NCBI GenBank assembly: GCA_009784845.1
Contig: WQXK01000019.1
Location: forward strand, 1-13,963
Reading direction: 5' to 3'
DNA: 13,963 nucleotides
Source of the DNA: Dehalococcoidia bacterium
GTDB lineage: Bacteria > Chloroflexota > Dehalococcoidia > Dehalococcoidales > UBA1222
The notes below the pieces were generated by a model. The model did no database searches and was not told where the DNA came from. It saw only the letters and a list, made by a program, of their open reading frames with translations. How positions within the stretch are numbered: the first letter of the stretch is position 1; every line of letters starts with the position of its first letter. A program made the translations under genes and the position numbers. Below, one piece after another: positions 1 to 9,620 of this stretch.

Positions 1-1146
<1,146 letters not shown>

Positions 1147-1166
<20 letters not shown>

Positions 1167-2586
1167 GCTCGTGACACGTCTCTTCCTTGGATAAAATGGA
1201 TGCGAGCAAAACGGTGTCAATGCAGCAGAAATAACTCATTATGCTGCGCCATGCAAAGAAGATTGGTACAAGAGATAAGATGAGCCCTGTGTGAGGATAG
1301 CGGCGGGCATGGCGCAGATACCATAGTATGCACAATACAAAAGCAGTCACTTCCATGACAGTGAATAAAATGGGAGAATCCAGTGGTATTATACCTGTTA
1401 CTACCAGCGTAACCAGCCCATCTCCTAGAGGGAACATAGGGTCCACCATGGGCGCTAAAACGGACGACAGCCATAGGTGATGGTCGGCTATGATGAATGG
1501 CGCATTGATGAAGAAGAACACTGCACAAACGATAATGCCGCCACGTATGGCGAGGCGCAAATTTATTATTTTCCATATAAGGATGAGATAAAAAGGCAGC
1601 AAAAACCAAGCGGTTTGCTTGGTTGCCACGGCGATACCTATAAAAATTGCCGACAGATACGGTCTGCGGGATGCCGTGAACCATCCTGCCAGGATAAAAG
1701 GCAGACAAAGGAGTTTGGTATCGGCGGAAAAAATGAGTGTCAAAAGCTCACACGACAGTAATATCCCCAGCACAAAATACCAACGCTTGCGCGGCGCGAT
1801 TCTTTTGGCGGTGTAGATTACTGTTGGCAGCAGGAGAATTATGAGTATGATGCGTATGTCGCTTATCCCAACTGCTATAAATGGCGCAAGCAGGAGAAAA
1901 GAGCCGGCTGGGTAGTTGAATTTTGTTTCTATCTCCTGTGGGGGCACGTCAGGGTTGCTGATGGTCATGCCCCAAACGCTTTTAAGCTCATCTGGTGTTG
2001 GATATGGGAACGAGTCGGCAAAGGCGCCTGTACGCAGTGGAGTAAGTCTTGTATATGCATCCGGTGAAGCATCAAGGGCTGTGACAATGTTTGCATGTGA
2101 GTAGGGATTTTTACCGGCGAGCAGGTTTTCTGTGGCCTGTATTGAAAAACTGGTAGAGTCATATGAGTTACTCATAGTGTCAACCAGTCCGCTGGCTATA
2201 GACGGTAGTGACGCAGGTTTGACAACATTCCATACCATGACAGTAGATATGGATAACACGCTGATGCATATGGCAACAGCCAGAATAGCCAAAGAGGCTT
2301 TATATGCCTGTTTTAACCAATACTGGTAAGCGGTGAGCAGAACGCTGGCTTGTGGCAAGGCTATGGCAAGCATTAAAACAAGCCATAGAAAAAGAATAAC
2401 ACTGGTGCCTAGAACCAAAGGCTGAAAGCTGAAAAAGCCAGCCAGTCCGGTGAACATGAAAGCGATTAGTTTGATGCAGTTTGCAACAAAAAACATCTGA
2501 ATGCGCGGTGTAGCGTTACTTAGAGCAACCTTACAACCATGTATCAGATTATTTGTATGAGAGAGGGTTTGAGAAAGTATCGGCAT
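1147..2586 (-). CDS. Polytopic membrane protein, probable GT-C family glycosyltransferase (GT87/DUF2029-like)
   Basis: This protein of about 479 residues is highly hydrophobic, with roughly ten membrane-spanning stretches (for example near 35-55, 57-80, 100-122, 228-262, 270-302, 312-340, 350-370, 392-425 and 438-465, counted from the TTG at 2592). A soluble segment at about 125-225 contains YDSTSF (144-149) and AGKNPY (159-164), then FNYPAG (225-230). Later come [12 protein letters not shown] and PFII. An acidic residue followed by a G-N-P-Y motif, and Y-P before a helix, resemble polyprenyl-phosphate-sugar-dependent GT-C transferases. Such enzymes add sugars on the outer face of the membrane. 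Donor and acceptor cannot be read from the sequence. I chose ATG 2586 over an in-frame TTG at 2592; neither has a clear Shine-Dalgarno. It follows sbcC by about 43 nt and may share its transcript, but an extended -10 lies just upstream. The assignment is family-level inference. Confidence 0.7.
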
Positions 2587-2598
2587 ATGCAAGGTAGA

Positions 2599-2607
2599 AC
2601 TATACCA
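2599..2607 (-). promoter_or_regulatory. Possible extended -10 promoter for the membrane glycosyltransferase gene
   Basis: On the minus strand TGG precedes TATAGT (2604-2599), matching an extended -10 (TGnTATAAT) with one mismatch. No good -35 sits 16-18 bp upstream; a TTGACG at 2633-2628 is 23 bp away, which is too far. If used, transcription would start almost at the TTG/ATG start codons, giving a nearly leaderless mRNA. This would fit the missing ribosome-binding site. It is a weak call. Confidence 0.3.
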
Positions 2608-2629
2608 TTTTTAGAAAATTATGTTTGCG

Positions 2630-5203
2630 TCAAGAAATTTCAATTCTTGAGCCCTCGATGGCTTTAACCACAGTGAAGCGTACAGGGAAGGCGTCTTTAA
2701 GCTCATCAATGTGAGTGATGACCAGTATCTTTTGGAAGTCATCCTGAATGGAATTGATGGCCTCTTTCAGCTTTTCGATGCCATCTGTGTCCTGTGTGCC
2801 GAAGCCCTCATCAATAATAAGAGTTGGCATCGGTGCTCCGGCACGTCGCGCCAGCAGCTTGGAAAGTGCAATGCGCACGGCAAAGTCAATGCGGAATCCC
2901 TCCCCTCCGCTGAACATTTCGTAATTACGCGTGCCCAACTCATCGGCGATTTTGATATCCAACGTTTCGGAGAGAACCCCTGTTTTTGTGGCTTGCTGCG
3001 TTTCAAAGGTGAGTGTCATGCGCCCGTCTGTCATACGACTGAGCAGGTGGTTCGCTTCGGACTCAATTTCAGGCAGAGCCGTTTCAATCAGCATCGCCTG
3101 AATTCCTTTTTTACCGAATGCCTGTGACAACTGCTTGTAAAGCGACTCGTTTTCTGCCGCGAGGGCCATCTCACCACGTTTTTCGGTAGATTGTGTCTCC
3201 ATCTCGTTTAGCTGCGTCAGTTTTTCCTTGAGAACGGTCATTTTTTCAAGCGCCGTTTGCTGCTCTTTTGTCTGTTGTTGCAGTAAGCTTTCTGTCTGCT
3301 GCAGTTCTTGTTGTAATTCGCCCCACTTCTCCCGCTGTTGCGAAAGTTGCAGGTGCGTTTGCCCGTCTTGCAAAAGCTGAGCCTGAATGGCTTTAATTTC
3401 TTCGGTTAAGCCAGTGGCACTTTCCTGCTCTTTTTGCAGGAGAATAGTGGCATCATCCAACTCGCGTTTTTGTTTTTCGCTGCCTTGCAGGCGCTGTTTT
3501 TCCTGTAGCAGTTTATCATGGCACTTTTCGTCGTAAGCAATGGCGACTATTTCAGAATTAATGCGCGATAATGCCTCACGTTCAGTGTGGGCGTAATCGT
3601 GCGTCGACAGTTTTCGTGCTACCTCCTCAAGCTGAGCCGTAACAAGCTCTATTTTTTCATCTGCTGCGGCTGACTCATTCAGGGCTTGCGCCAGACGCTC
3701 TTCCTGACGGGCAAGTGCGTCTGTATCGCTTTTTAAATTCTCCTCCTGCTGGCGCAAGGCGTCCTTATCGGATTTCAGTTGCGCGCCTAGCCCGGCTGCG
3801 GCTTTATTGTTTTCACTAATTTCATTCAACTTGGAGACTTTGTCGGATGAGTATTTCTTTTGCACCAACTCAAGTCGTCCGCCGCTCAGATCAGATTCGC
3901 ACAGGGGGCAGGTGGTCTCCTGCTCTGTTTTGGTCAGCAAGAGCTGTTTCTCTTCAATTTCGATGATATCCTGGCTCAGGCGTTTATTGGCGTCTTCTAT
4001 GCGTGAAAGTGCCGTCTCGCGCTCATTCAAGGATTTCCTGCTACTTTCAAACTCTTTTTCTGAGTGCACTAATTCCTGCCTTTTCTGGTGTAGCACCTGC
4101 TGTTCGGCATTAAGTGAGACCAATTGCTCTGCTTTCATTTTCAGTTGGCTGATACTGCTTTGAATGATTTGGCGCTCTGAAATAAGTTTGTTTTCTTGTT
4201 TGCTGCAGAACTCTTCGTAAGGCTTGCTTTCCTCGCGTAAACGGACGATTTGTTGCAGCTGCAGGTTCATTTTTTCGTATTGTTCGTGAGTTTCCTGCAT
4301 CTGCTGGTAGGCAGCCTCTATGTCTGTGCGGTGTGCCAGTAGCGCCTCATGCTCTACTATATGTTGCTGAGTGTCCTTGTATTGAGCCGTTTTGCGCTTT
4401 AACTCTTCGTTGTTACGCTTGATGGTTGTGTCTAACTGTTCCAAACGTGCTTTCACAGCGCTGAGATGAACATATTCTTGGCGCAGTTGTTTCAATCTGC
4501 CTTCTGTGGTGCTCATGCCGGCGGATATGTCCGTATGTCGTTCTGCTGCCTGTGCAAGCTCTGCCTCCAGTGCGGGTTTTTGTGTAAGCTTTTCCTCTGT
4601 TTCGCTTATGCTTGCGCTAATGTTTATTTTTTTTTGCTGTGCTTCCTTACATTTTTCCTTGGCGCGTTCCTCATAACCATCATAGATTTCCAGCCCGAGT
4701 ATGTTTGCCAGCACCTCTTTGCGTTTGGCCGGATCCTGGCGCGTAAACTCATCGGCATGTCCCTGACGCAGGTAGGCGCTGTTGATGAAAGTGTCGTAAT
4801 CCATATGCAGTATGGATTTGATTTTATCCTCAGTTTGGCGTATGCGCTCAGCCGTCAAAGGAAGGAAGTCATCGTCTTTGTGGACGAAAAGATCCAAGCT
4901 GCTTTGTCCAGACGTTCTTCTGCCTTTGGGTCGTGCATGCCGGCGAACAACGCGATATAGCTGCCCCTCAGTGCAAAAATCAAATTCCACCTCGGTTTCA
5001 TTTTCGCTCTGGTATATGAGGTCGTCGTCGCTTTTAGCGCGCGACTTACCCCACAGTGCCCATGTTATGGCGTCTATAACAGAGGATTTACCTGCGCCGT
5101 TGTCGCCTGAAATGCAGGCTGTATGGATAGAGGCGAAACTTAGCGGTGGAACCTCTCCCTTATACGGCAGAAAATTACGTACTCTCAGCTTGAGCGGAAC
5201 CAT
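2630..5203 (-). CDS. sbcC: SbcC/Rad50-type exonuclease ATPase subunit
   Basis: This is an SMC-like ATPase that with SbcD/Mre11 forms a complex processing DNA ends, hairpins and protein-blocked breaks. The 857 residues show the full architecture: an N-terminal ATPase lobe with FLPYKGE and Walker A GDNGAGKS (33-40), a Q-loop region YLRQGHADEFT, a long charged coiled coil, a zinc-hook CPLC (Cys432, Cys435), the returning coil, the signature FSGGEGFRIDFA (Ser765), Walker B TLIIDEGFG (Asp798, Glu799) and a switch histidine in VITHIDELK. The hook lies almost exactly at mid-protein, so the two coiled-coil arms are equal in length. The size is closer to archaeal Rad50 (~880) than to E. coli SbcC (~1,050). 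ATG 5203 is 3 nt after the rpoD stop, so it is probably co-transcribed and perhaps translationally coupled. No sbcD/mre11 is adjacent in the window. Confidence 0.93.
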   Translation of the reverse strand: MVPLKLRVRNFLPYKGEVPPLSFASIHTACISGDNGAGKSSVIDAITWALWGKSRAKSDDDLIYQSENETEVEFDFCTEGQLYRVVRRHARPKGRRTSGQSSLDLFVHKDDDFLPLTAERIRQTEDKIKSILHMDYDTFINSAYLRQGHADEFTRQDPAKRKEVLANILGLEIYDGYEERAKEKCKEAQQKKINISASISETEEKLTQKPALEAELAQAAERHTDISAGMSTTEGRLKQLRQEYVHLSAVKARLEQLDTTIKRNNEELKRKTAQYKDTQQHIVEHEALLAHRTDIEAAYQQMQETHEQYEKMNLQLQQIVRLREESKPYEEFCSKQENKLISERQIIQSSISQLKMKAEQLVSLNAEQQVLHQKRQELVHSEKEFESSRKSLNERETALSRIEDANKRLSQDIIEIEEKQLLLTKTEQETTCPLCESDLSGGRLELVQKKYSSDKVSKLNEISENNKAAAGLGAQLKSDKDALRQQEENLKSDTDALARQEERLAQALNESAAADEKIELVTAQLEEVARKLSTHDYAHTEREALSRINSEIVAIAYDEKCHDKLLQEKQRLQGSEKQKRELDDATILLQKEQESATGLTEEIKAIQAQLLQDGQTHLQLSQQREKWGELQQELQQTESLLQQQTKEQQTALEKMTVLKEKLTQLNEMETQSTEKRGEMALAAENESLYKQLSQAFGKKGIQAMLIETALPEIESEANHLLSRMTDGRMTLTFETQQATKTGVLSETLDIKIADELGTRNYEMFSGGEGFRIDFAVRIALSKLLARRAGAPMPTLIIDEGFGTQDTDGIEKLKEAINSIQDDFQKILVITHIDELKDAFPVRFTVVKAIEGSRIEIS

Positions 5204-5206
5204 GTT

Positions 5207-6685
5207 TTATTCCAGATAATCCTTCAGTTTGCGGCTGCGGGTAGGATGCCGCAGTTTGCGCAGTGCCTTGGCCTCTATCTGGCGAATACGCTCGCGTGTA
5301 ACGTTAAACTCCTTGCCCACCTCTTCCAGTGTGCGACTGCGCCCGTCTTCCAGCCCGAAACGCAGCTGCAATACGCGACGTTCGCGTGACGTAAGGCTGG
5401 ATAAAACGCTGTCAATCTGCTCTTTGAGCAACTGACGTGAGGCGGCATCAGGTGGTGCTAAGGCGTTCTGATCCTCAATGAAGTCGCCCAAATGGCTATC
5501 CTCTTCCTCTCCGATAGGGGATTCGAGTGAAATAGGCAGCTGAGATACCTTGATAATTTCGCGTACGCGGTCTGGCGTCATCTCAAGCATGTCACCGATT
5601 TCCTTGGGTGTCGGCTCGCGTCCATACTCCTGTGACAGCTGACGGCTGACAGAAAGCAGTTTGTTGATAGTTTCCACCATATGTACCGGGATACGTATGG
5701 TGCGTGCCTGATCGGCAATGGCGCGGGTTATGGCCTGGCGTATCCACCATGTGGCGTATGTGGAAAACTTGAAACCGCGTTGGTAGTCGAACTTTTCTAC
5801 GGCGCGTATCAGACCGATGTTGCCCTCTTGCAGCAGATCAAGCAGCGGCATGCCGCGCCCTATGTGTTTTTTAGCAACGCTTACCACCAGACGCAGATTG
5901 GCCTCAATGAGGTGGTTTTGGGCTCTGTTAGCCTCGGCGCACATACTGCTGAGATAACTTGTAAACTTTTTTTCATATATCTGGATAGCTGCGACGAACC
6001 CTTCGTCATCAGCGAGCTTTTCCACACCGTCCAGCACTTCTTCCTGGTCGATTTGCTCAATAACCTCGTGCGGCAAAAGGCTTGAATTAAGCGCCAAATT
6101 AATAATGATTTGCTCAATGTCTGATATTGGTCTATCCAGTGTCTGTGCCAGCGCGGCTGTCAGATTCGGATTGATTTCGTTATCAATGGCCTGACGTATC
6201 TGCGGGTCAAAAACGGCCTCCTTGAACCCTGTTGTGTGGCTTATGGACAACTCTTGCTGTAAGGCGTGCAACAGCGGGGCGGCCTGTCCGATTTCTTTGA
6301 GCATGGTTTGCATGATTTCCGTGGTAGACGGCTCATGCCCCAGTTTATTGCGCAGATACGTGCGGATTTCCTCAACCCGCTTGCCTTTTTCCATTTTCTG
6401 AGCAAGGTTTTTCTCGTCGTCGGCAGTTAGCAGAGGTACGCGTCCGATTTCATGCAGGTACATTCTCACAGGGTCATCGACTACGCCGGTCTCCTCAAAC
6501 TGCTCAAACGATGCCGTGATATCCGGTGCCGGCACGTCAACCTCTTCCAAGGCTTCTTTGGTCGGCAACTCTTCGTCGATATCCTCTTTCAGAGGCTCTT
6601 CTTCAATCTCTTCTTCCACTTCCTCTTCTTTCTCTTCTATTTCTTCAACCTCAATAATTTTTTCGGCTTTTTTCTTGGAACTCAC
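5207..6685 (-). CDS. rpoD: Primary sigma factor, sigma-70 family
   Basis: This is the housekeeping sigma subunit, which directs RNA polymerase to -35/-10 promoters. In its 492 residues, region 1.2 is [11 protein letters not shown] onward (71-103). A non-conserved insert spans about 104-250. Region 2 (255-330) has [12 protein letters not shown], the [13 protein letters not shown] core-binding segment and [16 protein letters not shown] for -10 recognition and melting. Region 3 is about 335-410. Region 4 (425-490) ends with [18 protein letters not shown], the -35 helix-turn-helix. Residues 10-50 are an extremely glutamate-rich tract with no recognisable region 1.1. The start is GTG 6685: it overlaps the dnaG TGA in the sequence GTGA, and a strong GAGGAG lies 6 nt upstream. 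This indicates translational coupling to primase. The presence of regions 1.2-4.2 and linkage to dnaG mark it as the primary sigma rather than an alternative one. Confidence 0.96.
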   Translation of the reverse strand: MSSKKKAEKIIEVEEIEEKEEEVEEEIEEEPLKEDIDEELPTKEALEEVDVPAPDITASFEQFEETGVVDDPVRMYLHEIGRVPLLTADDEKNLAQKMEKGKRVEEIRTYLRNKLGHEPSTTEIMQTMLKEIGQAAPLLHALQQELSISHTTGFKEAVFDPQIRQAIDNEINPNLTAALAQTLDRPISDIEQIIINLALNSSLLPHEVIEQIDQEEVLDGVEKLADDEGFVAAIQIYEKKFTSYLSSMCAEANRAQNHLIEANLRLVVSVAKKHIGRGMPLLDLLQEGNIGLIRAVEKFDYQRGFKFSTYATWWIRQAITRAIADQARTIRIPVHMVETINKLLSVSRQLSQEYGREPTPKEIGDMLEMTPDRVREIIKVSQLPISLESPIGEEEDSHLGDFIEDQNALAPPDAASRQLLKEQIDSVLSSLTSRERRVLQLRFGLEDGRSRTLEEVGKEFNVTRERIRQIEAKALRKLRHPTRSRKLKDYLE

Positions 6686-8391
6686 TTTTGTCTCCTCTTT
6701 TGTTCGCGCAGGTGTTCTTTTTGAACAAACAATTCCCGCAGTTGTGTGCTCTCCCCTACAGCCAGTGTATCGGCACGGTTGTGAGCCAGCCTCTTGATAT
6801 ACTCCTCCCGCATACGCAATACCGTCTCTGCCAGTTTCATATCCAATCTGTGGGGTAGCAGCTTTTGCTTAAGCAAAAGCTCATAATGCTCCCACAGGGC
6901 GCTGTCCAAAGATGGTTTTATTTGCGAAGCATCGTCTGTGCTTAGTATAGCATTATAAATCTCGCGGTTTTCAGAGCTATCAAAATACTCTGCCAGGAGT
7001 TTTTTGCAGTGTTCTTTCTGCTCGGGATATTGCAGTATGATTGCCAGGCAATACTCCTCCAGCGGGTTGGAAACTGTTCTGTGCGAACTGGCACTAACAG
7101 TCTTCACCTTTTGGGTGCTGTGGTCTTTTAGCAGTAGCAACTCAAGCTTTTTGGGGTTTTGCCTAACCGTCTCAGCCAGCTTGTTCAGATAAAATGCCTG
7201 GCGTACGGGGTCACTTATTTGGCTGATGTTTGGCATGAGCTTGGCAACAGCCTCACTTTTACCGCGTGCAGTTTTCAAATCCATCCCGGCCAAACTTTTT
7301 TCAAATACAAAATCGAGAGCTGGGACCGCCGCTGCAATCAACTGCCCCCAGACGGATGGATCCTGTATGACTATTTCATCGGGGTCTTTATCTTTTGGCA
7401 GGAGCGCTACACGCATTTCGGCTCCAAGGGCGTTTTCGAGCCATATTGAACGCATGGTTGCCGCCTCACCCGCGCTGTCCGGATCAAGCGCCAAAATCAG
7501 GTTTTTAGTCAGCTTTTTGAGGATGGCGACATGGTTTTCGCCGATGGCGGTTCCCATGGAGGCTATTACGTTCTTATAGCCGTATTGGTGCGGCAAAATA
7601 ACGTCCATATAGCCCTCAACAATGACTGCCTGTTCTTGGCTTATCAAGGCGTCTTTTGCCAGATGTGAACCATAAAGATTGGAACTTTTATCAAAAAGGG
7701 GTGTCTGCGGAGAATTGAGGTATTTGGGTTGCGCGTTATCATCAAGTGCCCGTCCGCCGAAACCGATAAAACGCCCGCGCACGTTTGTTATGGGGAACAT
7801 TAGGCGGTTGCGGAAGCGATCGTGGTGCTTTTTGTTTTCACTTTCAATCGCAAGCCCTGCTTCAAGTAATTCCTCAATGCTAAACCCGCGTTCCAAGAGA
7901 TGCTTTTGCAGACTGTCCCAGGCGTTGGGGCTGTAGCCCAACTTGAAATTCTCAACCGATGCGGCGTTTAGTCCCCGCTTTGACAAATAGTCCCGTACCT
8001 TTTGAGCCTCAGGTGAGCCGAGCAACAACTGATGGTAATACTCAGCTGCCATTTGGTTGGCTTGGTACAATCGTTCGTGCTTTTCACGTACTTTTTCCTG
8101 CCCCGTATTTTGCGGCAGTTCCACGCCGCTTTTTTCAGCCAGCGTTTTGAGGGCTTCGCCGAAGCTGATATTGTCTTTTTTCATAATGAAGGAAAAGACG
8201 TCACCGCCAGCAGCGCATGCACCGAAACAATGCCATCGCTGCTGGTCGGGATAAACGAAGAAAGAGCCGTGCTTTTCCGGATGGAAAGGGCACAGCCCGC
8301 GGAAAGTTTTACCGGACCTGCTAAGCGGAGTGTACTGTCCGATAATTTCCACGATGTCTGTTTTTTGTTTTATCTCTTCAACTGCATCCAT
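6682..8391 (-). CDS. dnaG: DNA primase
   Basis: DnaG synthesises the RNA primers that start Okazaki fragments, working with the replicative helicase DnaB. The 569-residue protein has an N-terminal zinc-binding domain with Cys34, His37, Cys55 and Cys59; the last pair is CFGAC (C-x3-C) rather than the textbook C-x2-C. The core contains RNRLMFPI (195-202) and GFGGRAL (210-216). The TOPRIM catalytic domain has VEGYMD (258-263, Glu259 and Asp263) and LDPDSAG (302-308), whose two aspartates match the metal-binding D-x-D. The C-terminal ~150 residues are divergent, as expected for the helicase-interaction domain. Start ATG 8391 gives the classic [20 protein letters not shown] beginning; only a weak AGG precedes it. 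It lies 43 nt downstream of dgt and overlaps rpoD by 4 bp. Identity is secure. Confidence 0.97.
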   Translation of the reverse strand: MDAVEEIKQKTDIVEIIGQYTPLSRSGKTFRGLCPFHPEKHGSFFVYPDQQRWHCFGACAAGGDVFSFIMKKDNISFGEALKTLAEKSGVELPQNTGQEKVREKHERLYQANQMAAEYYHQLLLGSPEAQKVRDYLSKRGLNAASVENFKLGYSPNAWDSLQKHLLERGFSIEELLEAGLAIESENKKHHDRFRNRLMFPITNVRGRFIGFGGRALDDNAQPKYLNSPQTPLFDKSSNLYGSHLAKDALISQEQAVIVEGYMDVILPHQYGYKNVIASMGTAIGENHVAILKKLTKNLILALDPDSAGEAATMRSIWLENALGAEMRVALLPKDKDPDEIVIQDPSVWGQLIAAAVPALDFVFEKSLAGMDLKTARGKSEAVAKLMPNISQISDPVRQAFYLNKLAETVRQNPKKLELLLLKDHSTQKVKTVSASSHRTVSNPLEEYCLAIILQYPEQKEHCKKLLAEYFDSSENREIYNAILSTDDASQIKPSLDSALWEHYELLLKQKLLPHRLDMKLAETVLRMREEYIKRLAHNRADTLAVGESTQLRELFVQKEHLREQKRRQK

Positions 8392-8434
8392 GACTTATTG
8401 CCTGTTGAGTGATCAAGCATCGCCCGCAAAAGAG

Positions 8435-9499
8435 TTACGCAACACCTAGTTTAGCGGCTAGGTTGAGGGCGTACTGGTCCGTCATTCCGGCAATGAAATC
8501 AGCCACACGCCGGCTGTTTTTCTCCACACCGATTTGATACTCTGCCGGTAAACACTCCTCGTGTTGCGTTAAATACTCATAGAGGCCACGTACTACCTTT
8601 CTGGCGTGACGGGCATCTGCGTTTTGGGATTGTACATTATACACATTTTGGAACATAAACTGGCGTAACTGTTCAGTTGCTGCCCCGATGCCTGCGCTCA
8701 TGCATATGACGGGTTTGTTTTGCGCCTCATTGCTTTCTGCCACAGCCCAAGACGATTGAATGATATCGCATACCATAGTGTTGATACGCTGCGCGTGTGA
8801 ACTGCCCAGTATACCTGATATGCCTGCCGGCAGGTCGCTTTGTGATAGCATTACGGCGCGAAAGGCATCGCTGATGTCATGGTTGATGTAGGCGATAGCG
8901 TCGGATATTTTAACCACCTCAGCCTCATAGGTGCTGCCCTGCTCCCACTCGCTGCCAAACATGCATTTTTCACTTTTGGAGTGGTGTAGTATGCCGTCGC
9001 GCACCTCCCATGTTAGGTTTAGTCCGCACCCGTTTTTTTCCAGCCCGCTTACCACGCGCAGGCTTTGCTCGTTATGGCGGAACCCGTCGGGATAAAGGTC
9101 GTTTAGTACATCTTCACCGATGTGTCCGAAAGGTGTGTGCCCCAGGTCGTGTCCCAGACTAATGGCCTCAGCGAGATCCTCATTCAGGTTGAGGGCGCGT
9201 GTTATGGTGCGTGCGATTTGTGATACCTCAAGTGTATGCGTCAGACGTGTGGTGTAATGGTCTCCGGGAGGTGCGATAAATACCTGTGTTTTGTGCTTTA
9301 GCCTCCTGAATGCATTGGTGTGCAGGATGCGATCGCGGTCACGCTGAAACTCAGTGCGCACCGGGTCCATCTCCTCGGCTTTCTCTCTGCCTTTGGTGGC
9401 ATTGCTGCGTGCAGCAAACGGAGAGAGTGTGCCCTCTCTGGCTTCGCTGCGCTGTCGGATATGTAGTTCTTCTACCATTGTAACGTCTTGATAATGCAT
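8435..9499 (-). CDS. dgt: Deoxyguanosinetriphosphate triphosphohydrolase-like protein (HD domain)
   Basis: HD-domain dNTP triphosphohydrolases remove the triphosphate from dGTP or other dNTPs, limiting nucleotide pools. In the 354 residues one sees the typical opening EGTLSPFAARS (22-32), FRRLKHKTQVF (64-74), the first metal histidine in THTLE (His88), the HD pair in GHDLGHTPFGHIGE (His117, Asp118), and the distal aspartate in KISDAIAYINHD (Asp200). Length and motifs match the shorter, non-E. coli type, which often acts on several dNTPs; the substrate cannot be read here. ATG 9499 is preferred because AAAGG lies just before it. An ATG at 9478 would give a more family-like N-terminus but has no Shine-Dalgarno. 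The gene is first in a likely dgt-dnaG-rpoD-sbcC operon, so dNTP control is genetically tied to priming and transcription. Confidence 0.93.
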   Translation of the reverse strand: MHYQDVTMVEELHIRQRSEAREGTLSPFAARSNATKGREKAEEMDPVRTEFQRDRDRILHTNAFRRLKHKTQVFIAPPGDHYTTRLTHTLEVSQIARTITRALNLNEDLAEAISLGHDLGHTPFGHIGEDVLNDLYPDGFRHNEQSLRVVSGLEKNGCGLNLTWEVRDGILHHSKSEKCMFGSEWEQGSTYEAEVVKISDAIAYINHDISDAFRAVMLSQSDLPAGISGILGSSHAQRINTMVCDIIQSSWAVAESNEAQNKPVICMSAGIGAATEQLRQFMFQNVYNVQSQNADARHARKVVRGLYEYLTQHEECLPAEYQIGVEKNSRRVADFIAGMTDQYALNLAAKLGVA

Positions 9500-9518
9500 G
9501 TCGCCTTTAATATGTTTG

Positions 9519-9552
9519 ATTATAGCATCTGCTTTGGGGGAAAGCTATTGCC
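9519..9552 (-). promoter_or_regulatory. Promoter of the dgt-dnaG-rpoD-sbcC operon
   Basis: On the minus strand a perfect -10 TATAAT lies at 9524-9519 and is preceded by TGC, giving an extended -10. At the -35 position, with a 17-bp spacer, stands TAGCTT, a poor match to TTGACA, as extended -10 promoters can tolerate. Transcription would start near 9512, leaving a 5' leader of about 12 nt that includes the AAAGG ribosome-binding site of dgt. The signal lies just beyond the ppsA terminator, supporting a separate transcription unit. Confidence 0.6.
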
Positions 9553-9560
9553 GCAAGGGT

Positions 9561-9612
9561 AAAAAAGAGCGAAATAATGCCCCTTTGTGCGCTGGCGCAC
9601 AAAGGGGCATTA
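9561..9612 (-). terminator. Rho-independent terminator of ppsA
   Basis: A perfect 17-bp inverted repeat (9575-9591 with 9596-9612) with the four-base loop CTGG lies 8 nt beyond the ppsA stop codon. Read on the minus strand, the hairpin is followed by a T-rich stretch ending in six Ts (9566-9561). The direction of the T-run assigns it to ppsA rather than to + strand transcription. It also insulates the dgt operon downstream. Confidence 0.85.
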
Positions 9613-9620
9613 AAAGAGCA

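Noticed and set aside
6452..6797. Plus-strand frames opposite the start of rpoD, rich in Phe/Leu or Ser.
   Set aside because: Their composition simply mirrors the glutamate-rich codons of rpoD on the other strand.
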